Shown here piece after piece: positions 1 to 8,476 of a stretch of 64,000 bases of DNA. The first letter of the stretch is position 1, and each line of letters opens with the position of its first letter. The position numbers were made by a program, and so were the translations under genes. The DNA is from JASLEW01 sp963732005 (GTDB lineage: Bacteria > Acidobacteriota > Thermoanaerobaculia > Multivoradales > UBA5704): the NCBI GenBank assembly GCA_963732005.1, contig CAVSXT010000005.1, forward strand, positions 248,001-312,000, written 5' to 3'. The notes under the pieces are model-generated. The model did no database searches, had not been told where the DNA came from, and saw only the letters and a program-made list of their open reading frames with translations.

Positions 1-515
1 TGGCGCTGCTCACCGTGCACCTGCCGCTGGTGCCGGCGCTGGCGGCGGCGCTCGAGCCGCGGGCGCTCGACGAGGCGCTCGCCTGCCTGGACCGTCACGC
101 CGGCGGCCGCATCGCCCTGGCCGGGCTCAACCCGCACGCCGGCGAGGGCGGGCTGCTCGGCGGCGAGGAGGGAGCGGTGCTGGCGCCGGCGGTCGAGCGT
201 GCCCGTCGCGCCGGCCGCGACGTCCATGGGCCCGAGAGCGCCGACTCGCTCTTCGCTCGCGCCCGCCGGGGCGAGTTCGACTGGGTGCTGGCCCTTTATC
301 ACGACCAGGGCCTGATCGCGGTCAAGACCGCCGCCTTCGGTCTGGCGACCAACTGGACCCTGGGGCTGCCTTTCCTGCGCACCTCGGTGGACCACGGCAC
401 CGCTTTTCATCTGGCGGGTCGTGGCCTGGCGGATGAGCGGCCGCTGTCGGCGGTGGTGGAAACCACCCTGGCGCTGGCGGCCGGCGAGCTGCCGCGGCGG
501 CGCCGTCGCCCGTAG
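1..515 (+). CDS. pdxA: 4-hydroxythreonine-4-phosphate dehydrogenase, C-terminal part (cut by window start)
   Basis: This is the C-terminal half of PdxA, the NAD-dependent dehydrogenase of DXP-dependent pyridoxal phosphate (vitamin B6) synthesis in the cytoplasm. The frame is open from the left edge (reading ALLTVHLPL...), so the true start lies outside. Family signatures are intact and in order: GLNPHAGEGG with its metal-ligand His, YHDQGLIAVK with the second His/Asp pair, and LPFLRTSVDHGTAF near the C terminus. The usual family length is about 330 residues, so roughly half is present. The protein ends in an arginine-rich tail (RRRRRP). The next gene is on the same strand but has its own promoter. 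The call is firm; only the start is missing. Confidence 0.95.
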   Translation, partial: ALLTVHLPLVPALAAALEPRALDEALACLDRHAGGRIALAGLNPHAGEGGLLGGEEGAVLAPAVERARRAGRDVHGPESADSLFARARRGEFDWVLALYHDQGLIAVKTAAFGLATNWTLGLPFLRTSVDHGTAFHLAGRGLADERPLSAVVETTLALAAGELPRRRRRP

Positions 516-564
516 CCGGCGCCTGGGACTCGCGGAGAACCTTCCGGCCGCCTTCCACGCACCT

Positions 565-601
565 GTTGACTGGCTACAGGAGATCCCTGTAGATTGTCAA
601 C
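565..601 (+). promoter_or_regulatory. Promoter embedded in a 37-bp two-layer palindrome (operator) upstream of the ADOP permease
   Basis: A -35 box TTGACT (566-571) and -10 box TAGATT (590-595) are separated by 18 bp, placing the start point just after 600. The same DNA is symmetric about position 583: outer arms GTTGAC (565-570) and GTCAAC (596-601), inner arms CTACAGG (574-580) and CCTGTAG (586-592). A dimeric repressor bound here would cover the whole core promoter. ADOP permeases of Acidobacteriota often lie beside PadR-type regulators, so PadR control is a reasonable guess; no such gene is in the window. Confidence 0.6.
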
Positions 602-641
602 ATGAGCGACGGGTGGGCCGCCCGCGGGAGGTGAGTTGGAG

Positions 642-3425
642 ATGGCGAGGCTGCGCGCGTGGAGCGTCAGGTTCTTGAGCCTTTTCCGCCGGCGGCAGCT
701 CGACCAGCGGCTGGACGAGGAGCTGCGTTTTCACCTCGACATGCAGGCGCGCGACAACCAGGCCCGCGGCATGGGCCCGGAAGCGGCGCGCCGCGCCGCC
801 CGGTTGAGCTTCGCCGCCGGCGGCTCGGTGGAGCCGCTCAAGGAGGAGTACCGGGCGCGCCGCGGCGTGCCGGCGCTCGAGACGCTCGGGCAGGACCTGC
901 GGTACGCGGCGCGGATGATGCGCAAGAGCCCCGGCTTCACCGCCGTCGCGCTGCTGTCGCTCGCCTTCGGCATCGGCACCAACTGCGCGATCTTCAGTGT
1001 CGTCGACGCGCTGCTGCTCAAGCCGCTGCCGGTTCCCGGGGCCGATCGTCTGGCGGTGCTGGCGCCCCGCGCCGCCGGCCAGGATCTGCCAGAGCTGTTC
1101 TCCTACCCCGCCTTCCGCCGCCTCGAGCAGTCCGCCACGGTGACCTCCGGCGTCGTCGCCTTCACCGCCGATTTCCAGACCCTGGTGCGCGCCGAGGATG
1201 GCCTTGGCACGGCGGGCGACGACCGCGACTTCGCACGGACCCAACTGGTCTCCGGCAACTTCTTCTCGGTGCTCGGCGCCGGCACCGCCGCCGGGCGCAC
1301 CTTCGAGGAGGCCGAGGACATGGTCCCCGGCGGCCACCCGGTGGCGGTCATCGGCTACGGCTACTGGCAGCGCGCCTTCGGCCGCGATCCGCGCATCGCC
1401 GGCAGGGTGCTGCGGGTGAACGGCGCGGCGGTGACGATCGTGGGCGTGGCCGCGCGCGGCTTTTTCGGGGTCTATGCCGACGCCTCGCCCGACATCTTCC
1501 TGCCGCTGACCCTGCGCGACCTGGTCAAGTACCGGGGCAACACCTGGGTGGACGGTCCCACGGACCTCCACCTCCCTGCCTGGCAGCAGGTCAATCTCCA
1601 CTGGCTGAAGCTGATGGCGCGCCGGCGCCCGGGAGTCGGTGGCGAGCAGGCGAGCTCGGTGCTCAACGTGCTCTTCCAGCGCGACAAGGAGGCGCAGGCG
1701 GCGACCCGCGAGGACGCCCAGGAGCGCGCCGACGTGCTCGCCCAGAAGATCGTGCTGCTGCCCGGCGGGCGCGGCCTTGCCGAGTCGCGCGAGCGCCTCG
1801 GCCGGCCCCTGGTGACCCTCATGGCGGTCGCCGGCCTGGTCCTGTTGATCGCCTGCGCCAACGTCGCCAACCTCCTGCTCGCGCGCGCCGATCGGCGCCG
1901 CCGGGAGATGGCGGTGCGGCTGGGCATCGGCGCCGGGAGGGCTCGCCTGGTGCGCCAGCTGCTGACCGAGAGCCTGCTGCTGGCCGGTCTCGGCGGCGCC
2001 CTCGGACTGGCCTTCGCCTTCTGGGGCAGCCGCTTCCTGGTGGCGCTGGTCGGCAGCGCCGACGGCTCGCTGCGGCTCGACGTGGCGCTCGACGGCCGCA
2101 AGCTGCTGTTCGCCGGCGCCGCCGCCCTCGCGACCGGCCTGGTGTTCGGCCTCGCGCCGGCTTTCCAGGCGACCCGGGTGGAGCTCGCGGCGAGCCTGCA
2201 GCAGGGGGCCAGGGCGCTGGCGGGGACCGGCAGTGGGCGCCGCCGGCTGCCGTTCGGCAGGCTGCTGGTGGCGGCGCAGATCGGCCTCTCTCTGCTGCTG
2301 CTCATCGGCGCCGGGCTGTTCGTGCGCAGCCTGCAGAACCTGATGGCGGTCGATCCCGGCTTCGACCGCGACCGGCTGGTGCAGGTCTCGCTCAACCCCC
2401 GCCTGCTCGGTTATGACGAGAACCGCCTCGCCGCGCTCGACGACCGCCTGCTGGAACGGCTGGCGGCGGCGCCGGGAGTGCGTTCGGCCAGCCTTTCGCT
2501 GTGCGACCTGCTCAGCGGCGACGTCAGGACCAGCGACGTTTTCCTTCCCGGCTTCACGCCGCGCGGCGCCGAGTCCATGGAGACGCACGCCGGCATCGTG
2601 ACGCCAGGCTACTTCGCGACCGCCGGCATGGCGATCGCGAGCGGCCGCGACTTCATGGCGCGCGATCGCCAGGGCGCGCCCGAGGTGGCGGTGGTCAACC
2701 AGACCTTCGCCCGCCGCTTCCTGGCGCACCGCCCGGCGCTGGGGCAGCGCTTCGGTTTCGGCCGCATGCACGATCGCGAGTACGAGGTGGTCGGCGTGGT
2801 CCGTGATGCCAAGTACAACCGCCTCGGGGATGCCACGCCGCCGATGGCCTTCTTTCCCGTCGCCCAGAACCGCGACGAGGTGATGCGCTCCCTGCTGGTG
2901 CGGGTGGTCCCGGGCTACTCGGTATCGACGGTGGCTGCCGAGCTGCGCCGGGTCGTGGCGCAGGTGAACCCGGACCTGGCGGTGCTCGGGGTCGCGACCA
3001 TGGGCGACATGGTGGATCGGTCGCTGGCCCGCCAGCGCGCCATCGCCCGGCTGATCGGCTTCTTCGGCCTGCTGGCGCTGCTGCTCGCGGCGATCGGCCT
3101 CTATGGGGTGATGTCCTACAGCGTCGCGCGGCGCACCAGCGAGATCGGCCTGCGCATGGCCCTCGGTGCGATGCGCGGCGGCGTGCTGCGGCTGGTGCTG
3201 GTCGAGACGGTGCGGCTGGTGGCCGTCGGGCTCGCGGGCGGGCTGATCGCGGCCCTGGCGGTCACCCGGCTGGCGGCCAGCCAGCTGTTCGGGATCGCGG
3301 CCAGCGACCCAGCGACAATCGCGTTCGCGACCCTGGTGATGGCGGTGGTGGCGCTCGTCGCCGGCTTCCTGCCGGCGCGGCGCGCCGCCGACACCGAGCC
3401 GATGGCGGCCCTGCGGTACGAATAG
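642..3425 (+). CDS. ADOP-family MacB-like permease (FtsX-type)
   Basis: This is a large permease of the acidobacterial duplicated orphan permease (ADOP) group, related to the membrane subunit of MacB-type ABC exporters but without an ATPase gene beside it. The first ~85 residues form the typical soluble head (LDEELRFHLDMQ...). Then come the first helix (SPGFTAVALLSLAFGIGTNC), a large MacB_PCD periplasmic domain, an FtsX block of three helices around residues 390-490, a second periplasmic domain, and a second FtsX block at the C terminus ending PARRAADTEPMAALRYE. The ATG at 642 has a GGGAGGTGAG ribosome site about 8 nt upstream and is preferred over the in-frame TTG two codons earlier. At 927 residues it is full length. 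Substrate unknown. It converges with the sugar transferase gene, with a 10-nt gap. Confidence 0.9.
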   Translation: MARLRAWSVRFLSLFRRRQLDQRLDEELRFHLDMQARDNQARGMGPEAARRAARLSFAAGGSVEPLKEEYRARRGVPALETLGQDLRYAARMMRKSPGFTAVALLSLAFGIGTNCAIFSVVDALLLKPLPVPGADRLAVLAPRAAGQDLPELFSYPAFRRLEQSATVTSGVVAFTADFQTLVRAEDGLGTAGDDRDFARTQLVSGNFFSVLGAGTAAGRTFEEAEDMVPGGHPVAVIGYGYWQRAFGRDPRIAGRVLRVNGAAVTIVGVAARGFFGVYADASPDIFLPLTLRDLVKYRGNTWVDGPTDLHLPAWQQVNLHWLKLMARRRPGVGGEQASSVLNVLFQRDKEAQAATREDAQERADVLAQKIVLLPGGRGLAESRERLGRPLVTLMAVAGLVLLIACANVANLLLARADRRRREMAVRLGIGAGRARLVRQLLTESLLLAGLGGALGLAFAFWGSRFLVALVGSADGSLRLDVALDGRKLLFAGAAALATGLVFGLAPAFQATRVELAASLQQGARALAGTGSGRRRLPFGRLLVAAQIGLSLLLLIGAGLFVRSLQNLMAVDPGFDRDRLVQVSLNPRLLGYDENRLAALDDRLLERLAAAPGVRSASLSLCDLLSGDVRTSDVFLPGFTPRGAESMETHAGIVTPGYFATAGMAIASGRDFMARDRQGAPEVAVVNQTFARRFLAHRPALGQRFGFGRMHDREYEVVGVVRDAKYNRLGDATPPMAFFPVAQNRDEVMRSLLVRVVPGYSVSTVAAELRRVVAQVNPDLAVLGVATMGDMVDRSLARQRAIARLIGFFGLLALLLAAIGLYGVMSYSVARRTSEIGLRMALGAMRGGVLRLVLVETVRLVAVGLAGGLIAALAVTRLAASQLFGIAASDPATIAFATLVMAVVALVAGFLPARRAADTEPMAALRYE

Positions 3426-3435
3426 GCGGCGTCGA

Positions 3436-4890
3436 CTACGAAGCGCCGCGGCCGGAAAGCACGGCCGGGATCGTCTTGAGCAGGATCTTGAAATCCAGCA
3501 TCGGCGACCAGGAGTCGATGTACTCGAGGTCGAGCTGCATCCAGCGGTCGAAGTCGAGCTGATTGCGCCCGCTGACCTGCCAGAGGCAGGTCAGGCCCGG
3601 CTTCATCGACAGGCGGCGGCGCTGCCAGCGCTGGTAGCGGGCGACCTCCTCGGGTATCGGCGGGCGCGGGCCGACCAGGCTCATGTCGCCGCGCAGGACG
3701 TTCCAGAACTGCGGCAGCTCGTCGAGGCTGAAGCGGCGCAGGAAGCGGCCCAGCCAGGTCACCCGCGGATCGCTCCTGAGCTTGAACACCGGGCCGTTCA
3801 TCTCGTTGAGGTGCTCGAGCGCCTGGCGCCGGTCCTCGGCGTCCTCGACCATGGTGCGGAACTTGTAGAGGGTGAAGACCCGGCCGTTCAGGCCGCAGCG
3901 GCTCTGGCGGAACAGCACATTGCCCTGCGAGGTGAACTTGATCAGCGTCGCGATCCCCGCCACCACCGGCAGGCCCAGCAGCAGCAGCAGCGACGACAAG
4001 GCGACGTCCATGACCCGCTTGGCCATCAGCGGCAGCTGGCTGGTCGGCCCGGTGGCGAAGGACAGCAGCGGGATGCCGTCGAGCTCCTCGAGCTCGACCC
4101 GCGCCTGGGTGTGCGGGAAGAGGTTGACCGCGAAGCGGGTGCGGATGCCCTGCTCCTGCAGGCTCAGGAACAGGTCCTCCAGGCGGTCGAGGTCGCGGCG
4201 GCTCACCGCGAAGATGACGTCGTCGATCACGTTGTGCTCGATGATGTGAGGCAGGTGCTTGAGCTCGCCGAGGATCGTGTAGCGGCCCGGCCAGGGCTGC
4301 GGCGGCTCGTGGCCGTTGACGATGAAGCCGAGGATGCGGTAGCCCCAGAAGCGATGGCCGTGGATCGAATCGGCGATCTTCAGCGCCGCGGCGTTGGTGC
4401 CGACGATCAGCACGGTGCGGTAGTTGAAGCCGTGCGAGCGCACGTAGCGCGAGCTGATGCGCAGGCAGAGCTTCTCGCCCAGCAGCAGCAGCGACGCGAA
4501 GACGCCGAACAGCAGCACCCAGGCGCGGCTGATCTGGTCGTTGCCGAGCAGCCGGACGTCGATGCGCAGGACGTACAGCGCCAGGGTGAAGACGATCGTG
4601 CCGCTGGCGCAGACCCGCAGGATCGCCCACGACTCGTCGAGCAGCGGCACGGTGCGCTGGGACCGGTAGCGTCCCGACAGCAGCAGCAGGGTGCCCCAGA
4701 TCACCAGCGCCAGGGGCAGCAGCGGCAGGTACGCGGTCAGCGGATAGAGACGGGCCGGGAAGGCCTGTGGCACCAGCCGCGGCAGGATCCAGCTGCGCAG
4801 CGAGAACGCCAGCAGGAAGGCGGCCGCGACGAGCGCCAGATCGACGAGAAAGATCGAGGCCGCAAGGATTCGGGCTCGTTCTTTCAGCAT
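3436..4890 (-). CDS. Exopolysaccharide polyprenyl glycosylphosphotransferase (WbaP/WcaJ-like)
   Basis: This enzyme transfers a sugar-1-phosphate to undecaprenyl phosphate at the inner membrane and so starts a repeat unit of exopolysaccharide or O-antigen. The 484 residues show the standard polyisoprenyl-phosphate hexose-1-phosphate transferase layout: about five N-terminal membrane helices, a nucleotide-binding-like CoA_binding_3 domain (FNYRTVLIVGTNAAALKIAD), a helix at the start of the catalytic domain (KRVMDVALSSLLLLLGLPVV), and the Bac_transf motifs LYKFRTM, SLDELPQFWNVLRGDMSLVG, and PGLTCLWQVSGR. It is the last gene of the leftward polysaccharide cluster, 236 nt after the GT4 gene, so it may also have its own promoter. 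The sugar cannot be predicted. Confidence 0.92.
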   Translation of the reverse strand: MLKERARILAASIFLVDLALVAAAFLLAFSLRSWILPRLVPQAFPARLYPLTAYLPLLPLALVIWGTLLLLSGRYRSQRTVPLLDESWAILRVCASGTIVFTLALYVLRIDVRLLGNDQISRAWVLLFGVFASLLLLGEKLCLRISSRYVRSHGFNYRTVLIVGTNAAALKIADSIHGHRFWGYRILGFIVNGHEPPQPWPGRYTILGELKHLPHIIEHNVIDDVIFAVSRRDLDRLEDLFLSLQEQGIRTRFAVNLFPHTQARVELEELDGIPLLSFATGPTSQLPLMAKRVMDVALSSLLLLLGLPVVAGIATLIKFTSQGNVLFRQSRCGLNGRVFTLYKFRTMVEDAEDRRQALEHLNEMNGPVFKLRSDPRVTWLGRFLRRFSLDELPQFWNVLRGDMSLVGPRPPIPEEVARYQRWQRRRLSMKPGLTCLWQVSGRNQLDFDRWMQLDLEYIDSWSPMLDFKILLKTIPAVLSGRGAS

Positions 4891-5126
4891 GGATTCGAGC
4901 TCAGCTTGGGCATCGCCCTCGATCGAAGAGGCTGTTCATTGTAACGTGGCGCAGCCTCGCACCGTCTATGCCCGCCGGCGGCAGCGGCGGGAGCTTTGGC
5001 ATACCTGGAAAACGCCTGGCGACACCTACCAGTTCCTGAAACACCCGGCGATCGGGATTCCTGCGCCTGGCGGTGCTGCACGCGCCGTGCCGGCCGCGGG
5101 CCGGCGCCTGGGTGGCGCGGGCTGGC

Positions 5127-6287
5127 TCACCGCCGGTCGGCCAGCGCTGCCAGCAGCTCCGCGTACTGGTCGGCCACCCGTTCCCAGGAGTAGCGGCGGG
5201 CGGCCCGCCGGGCCGCGACCAGGCCGGCCTGCCAGGCGCGCAGGGGGCGCCGCCGCACCTGTTCGAGGCGGGCGGCCAGGGTCTCGGGATCGGCGGCCCG
5301 GAAGTAGGCGGCGGCCGGGCCGGCGGTCTCGCGGTTCTCGGGGGTGTCGTTGACCACCAGGCAGTTGCCGTATCCCATCGCCTCCACCAGCGCCGGGTGG
5401 GTGCCGCCGACCTCGGTGGCGTGGACGTAGGCGAGGGCGTTCGCCAGCAGCTCGCGGTACTCCTCGCCGTAGATCGGCCCGGGGAACAGGATGCGCGGAT
5501 CGGCGCCGCGGGTGAAGCCGGCGATAAAGTCGCCCGCATACGGGGCCCCGCCCACCATCACCAGCGGCAGCTCGCCGCGCACCGCGCGGTAGGCCGCCGC
5601 CACCTGGTGCGGGTTGTTCTCGGGCTCGAAGCGGCTGACGTAGAGGAAGTAGCGGCGTGGCTGCAGCCCCAGCCGGGCCAGAGCGCCGGCGCCTGCCAAG
5701 GCCTCCGGGCTCGCCGCCGGCGGCGAGTCCGGAGGCCGGGGTGGGCGCGGATCGACGCCATAGGCGATGGCCGTCGAGTCGGCGCCATAGCGCTCCAGGT
5801 AGTGGCGGCGGATCACCTCGGCATCGGTGATCAGGGCGTCCGGCAGGATGCAGGCCAGGCGCTCGGACAGCGCGTAGACGGCGCGGCCGAAGGGCCCCCA
5901 TTTGCGGCGGCGGCGCTCGATGCCGTCGACATGCAGGGCGGCGGGGATGCCGGCGGCGGCAAGCAGCGGCAGGAACAGGGCGTTGGCCGAGTTGACCACC
6001 AGCGCGGCGTCGAAGCCGCGGGCGCCGGCGTGCAGGCAGGAGAGCAGGGTGTGGACGGGCGTGTCCAGGTGCTTGGTGCGCACCGTCGGCAGCACCACCA
6101 GCTCGACGCCGCGGTAGCTGCGGAGCGCGCGCGGCGTCGAATGGGAGCGGCAGTAGACGGTGACCCGGAAACCGCGCGCCAGCAGCCGCACCGACAGCTC
6201 CTCCATCAGCGTCTCGTAGCCGCCGTAGCGGGCGGGGATGCCGCGGCTGCCGATCAGCGCCACCGCCGGGCCCGGCGGGCGGCTCAC
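5127..6287 (-). CDS. GT4-type glycosyltransferase with DUF1972 N-terminal domain
   Basis: A 386-residue cytoplasmic glycosyltransferase of the DUF1972/GT4 type (often annotated rhamnosyltransferase or Cps2T-like), with a GT-B fold. The N terminus reads VALIGSRGIPARYGGYETLMEEL, the diagnostic DUF1972 opening. The donor-binding half carries YFLYVSRFEPENNPH and the E-x7-E region GGTHPALVEAMGYGNCLVV. The GTG start at 6287 overlaps the TGA stop of the preceding GT2 gene as GTGA, so translation is probably coupled. It likely adds an internal sugar in the repeat unit built by this cluster; donor and acceptor are unknown. Confidence 0.88.
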   Translation of the reverse strand: MSRPPGPAVALIGSRGIPARYGGYETLMEELSVRLLARGFRVTVYCRSHSTPRALRSYRGVELVVLPTVRTKHLDTPVHTLLSCLHAGARGFDAALVVNSANALFLPLLAAAGIPAALHVDGIERRRRKWGPFGRAVYALSERLACILPDALITDAEVIRRHYLERYGADSTAIAYGVDPRPPRPPDSPPAASPEALAGAGALARLGLQPRRYFLYVSRFEPENNPHQVAAAYRAVRGELPLVMVGGAPYAGDFIAGFTRGADPRILFPGPIYGEEYRELLANALAYVHATEVGGTHPALVEAMGYGNCLVVNDTPENRETAGPAAAYFRAADPETLAARLEQVRRRPLRAWQAGLVAARRAARRYSWERVADQYAELLAALADRR

Positions 6288-7279
6288 AGCGGCGCTCCCT
6301 GGCGGCCGAACCAGGCGTCCAGCTCGGCCGCCGGGCGGGTGCGGCGGCTCTGGATGGCGCGCCGCCGGGCCAGCAGCTCGGCGCGGTGGCGCAGCAGCCA
6401 GCCGTAGGCGCCGAGCGACGAGCGCTCGCGCAGCGCCACCCAGGCGAGCGCCCCGAGGTCGCGGCCGAGGGTGGGCAGCAGGGTGCGCGCCAGGTTGCGG
6501 CCGGTCTGGTGGTAGATGCGCAGCAGGTAGCGGTTCTTGAGCGAGTGGAGATTGACGGCGGCAGGCATCGCGCCGCGCCGTGCGGGCACGTTGAAGCGCC
6601 GGTGCTCGGCGACGGCGGCGGGCTCGTAGAGGATCTCCCAGCCGCGCTCGCGCAGGCGGAAGCAGAGCTCGGCGTCCTCGCGGAACGAGTGGAAGCGCGG
6701 GTCGAAGATCTCGCCGTCGACCGCCGCGTCGAGCAGCGCCGCGCGGCGGAAGAGCGAGGCCGCGCCGGTAGCGCCGAAGACCCGATCGGGAAGCGCCCAC
6801 TGGCCGCGGTCGGGCTCGCCGGAGCCGCGGTCGAGGTGGCGCCAGGCGCTGGTCAGGCGCATGCCGCAGGCGTCGAGCAGGCGCGGGGAGCCGGGCTTCT
6901 CCGGACGCACCAGGCGCCCGGCGACCGCCGCGACCCGCAGCTCCGGATGAGCTTCCATGCGCGCCGCCAGGCGCTCGAGGTAATCGGGCCGCGGGCGGGC
7001 GTCGGCGTTGAGGGTCAGGACGTAGGGCGCGCGGGTGGCGGCGATGGCGGCGTTCATGCCGGCGGCAAAGCCGATGTTGGCGGCGTGGCCGGCGGCGGAC
7101 AGCGGGATGCCGTGCGGCGCCGTGCGCCGCGCCTCGTCGAGGCTGCCGTCGCGGCTGCCGGAATCGACCAGCGCGATCTCGGCCGGCGGCGGCCGCAGTG
7201 CCGCGATCGCCGCCATGCAGCCCGCCAGGTCCGGCGCCGAGTCGTGGGTGACCAGGCAAATGGCGACGTCAACTGCCAT
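6284..7279 (-). CDS. Family 2 glycosyltransferase (rhamnosyltransferase-like)
   Basis: A 331-residue GT-A fold transferase. It opens with the GT2 nucleotide-binding strand (DVAICLVTHDSAPDL), then LVDSGSRDGS, GFAAGMNAAIA, and the acidic DxD equivalent LTLNADARPRPDYLE. A downstream catalytic ED motif is seen in FREDAELCFRLRERGW, followed by an AEHRRFN segment typical of rhamnosyltransferase-like GT2 enzymes. The ATG at 7279 lies inside the long 3' extension of the upstream GT2 frame, and the stop overlaps the next start (GTGA). No membrane segment is obvious, so it probably works at the inner face of the membrane on a lipid-linked acceptor. Confidence 0.88.
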   Translation of the reverse strand: MAVDVAICLVTHDSAPDLAGCMAAIAALRPPPAEIALVDSGSRDGSLDEARRTAPHGIPLSAAGHAANIGFAAGMNAAIAATRAPYVLTLNADARPRPDYLERLAARMEAHPELRVAAVAGRLVRPEKPGSPRLLDACGMRLTSAWRHLDRGSGEPDRGQWALPDRVFGATGAASLFRRAALLDAAVDGEIFDPRFHSFREDAELCFRLRERGWEILYEPAAVAEHRRFNVPARRGAMPAAVNLHSLKNRYLLRIYHQTGRNLARTLLPTLGRDLGALAWVALRERSSLGAYGWLLRHRAELLARRRAIQSRRTRPAAELDAWFGRQGAPL

Positions 7280-8466
7280 CGCGCCCTCGCTGGGACCGAG
7301 TGGATGGTCCGGGAAGCGGAGCTCGCGTCAGCGTCAGGGACGGTGGTTGCGGCGTCGCCGGAGCGCCGAGGTCCTCGCGCGCGGCGGCGCGCCGGCGTGG
7401 CGCCGGTGGGGTCGAGGGACATGCCGCGGGGAAGGCGCCAGCCGGAGAGCGCGCCGGCCAGGGCCAGCAGCAGGCCGGACGCCGCCTCGCGGCGGGAAGC
7501 GGCGCGGCGGGGGCGGCGGGCGGCCACCAGCGGCAGGCGGAGCAGGAGGCCGGCGATCAGGCCGGCCCGCGCCGCCGGCAGCCAGGCGGCGCCGTGGTGC
7601 TTGGCCAGGTAGCGCTCGAGGCCGCGGTGATAGATCCAGAGGAAGCGCCCGTAGCCCAGGCGCGGCACGCTGCTGCCGAGGGCGTGGCGGAAGCGCGCCG
7701 CTGGCCAGTAGAGCAGGCGCGCGCCGGTCTGCCGCAGCCGGTGCGCCAGGTCGACGTCCTCGAACCAGGCGGGATGGAAGCGCTCGTCGAAGCCGCCGGC
7801 GGCCAGGAGCGCTTGGCGGCGGAGCGCCAGCGCCGCCGCCGCCGGCTGCTCGACCGGCGTGCCGGGCGGCGGCTCGGCGGTGAGGCGGCCGGCGGCGCCG
7901 GCAGCGCCGGCGAAAGGCCAGGGAAGGGTCTGGCGCAGGCAGCCCCAGGCCGAGGGGAGGCGGCGCAGCTGCCAGGCGAATTGCGGTTCGCCGTCGGCGC
8001 CGGTGAGGCGGGGAGCCAGGCCGGCGGCCTCCGGATGCGCGGCGAAGCCTGCGAGCAGCTGCTCGAGCGCGCCGGGCTCGGGCAGGGCGTCGGGGTTTAG
8101 CAGGAGGAGCAGCGGCGCCCGGCTGGCCGCCACCCCGGCGTTGACGCCGCCGGCAAAGCCGAGATTGCGCCCCGGCTGCATCAGCCGGATGGAAACGGAC
8201 GCGGCCGGCGGTGGTTGCCCCGGCAGGCTTGCGATAGGCGCCGAAGCGCTGTTGTCCACCACCAAGAGCTCGAAGCGCTGGTCGTCGTGCGGCCAGGCGG
8301 CGATCAGCTCGGCGAGCCGGGCGTCGTCGCGCCAGTGCACCACGATGCCGGCCAGCGCCGGCAGCGGGTGTGGCGCCGCCGGTGATGCTTCCATGGCTGG
8401 CGGCGAGGGCGGTGCCGGTAGGGGCGAGGGTTTTCCCGGTGGCAGCGGGGAGCGAGGGGCGGCCAT
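7054..8466 (-). CDS. Family 2 glycosyltransferase with an unusual 3' extension overlapping the next gene
   Basis: A second GT2 enzyme. The catalytic core runs from about residue 35 to 330, with VVDNSASAPI, GRNLGFAGGVNAGVAASRAP, LLNPDALPEPGALEQL and the acceptor-side GFDERFHPAWFEDVDLAHRL. A hydrophobic stretch near residues 310-345 precedes a low-complexity arginine-rich tail. The frame runs 226 nt into the next gene, so its last ~75 residues are an out-of-frame reading of that gene. The real protein probably ends near 7,300-7,440 and a stop may have been lost by mutation or base-calling error. The start is also uncertain: ATG 8466 or ATG 8394, neither with a clear ribosome site. Confidence 0.75.
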   Translation of the reverse strand: MAAPRSPLPPGKPSPLPAPPSPPAMEASPAAPHPLPALAGIVVHWRDDARLAELIAAWPHDDQRFELLVVDNSASAPIASLPGQPPPAASVSIRLMQPGRNLGFAGGVNAGVAASRAPLLLLLNPDALPEPGALEQLLAGFAAHPEAAGLAPRLTGADGEPQFAWQLRRLPSAWGCLRQTLPWPFAGAAGAAGRLTAEPPPGTPVEQPAAAALALRRQALLAAGGFDERFHPAWFEDVDLAHRLRQTGARLLYWPAARFRHALGSSVPRLGYGRFLWIYHRGLERYLAKHHGAAWLPAARAGLIAGLLLRLPLVAARRPRRAASRREAASGLLLALAGALSGWRLPRGMSLDPTGATPARRRARGPRRSGDAATTVPDADASSASRTIHSVPARARWQLTSPFAWSPTTRRRTWRAAWRRSRHCGRRRPRSRWSIPAAATAASTRRGARRRTASRCPPPATPPTSALPPA

Positions 8467-8476
8467 CGGTCAGAGG

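Noticed and set aside
597..2771. Long open frame antisense to the ADOP permease (724 codons)
   Set aside because: High GC content keeps antisense frames open; composition is low-complexity (Arg/Ala/Gln/His) and no domain is recognised, while the sense frame is a clear permease.
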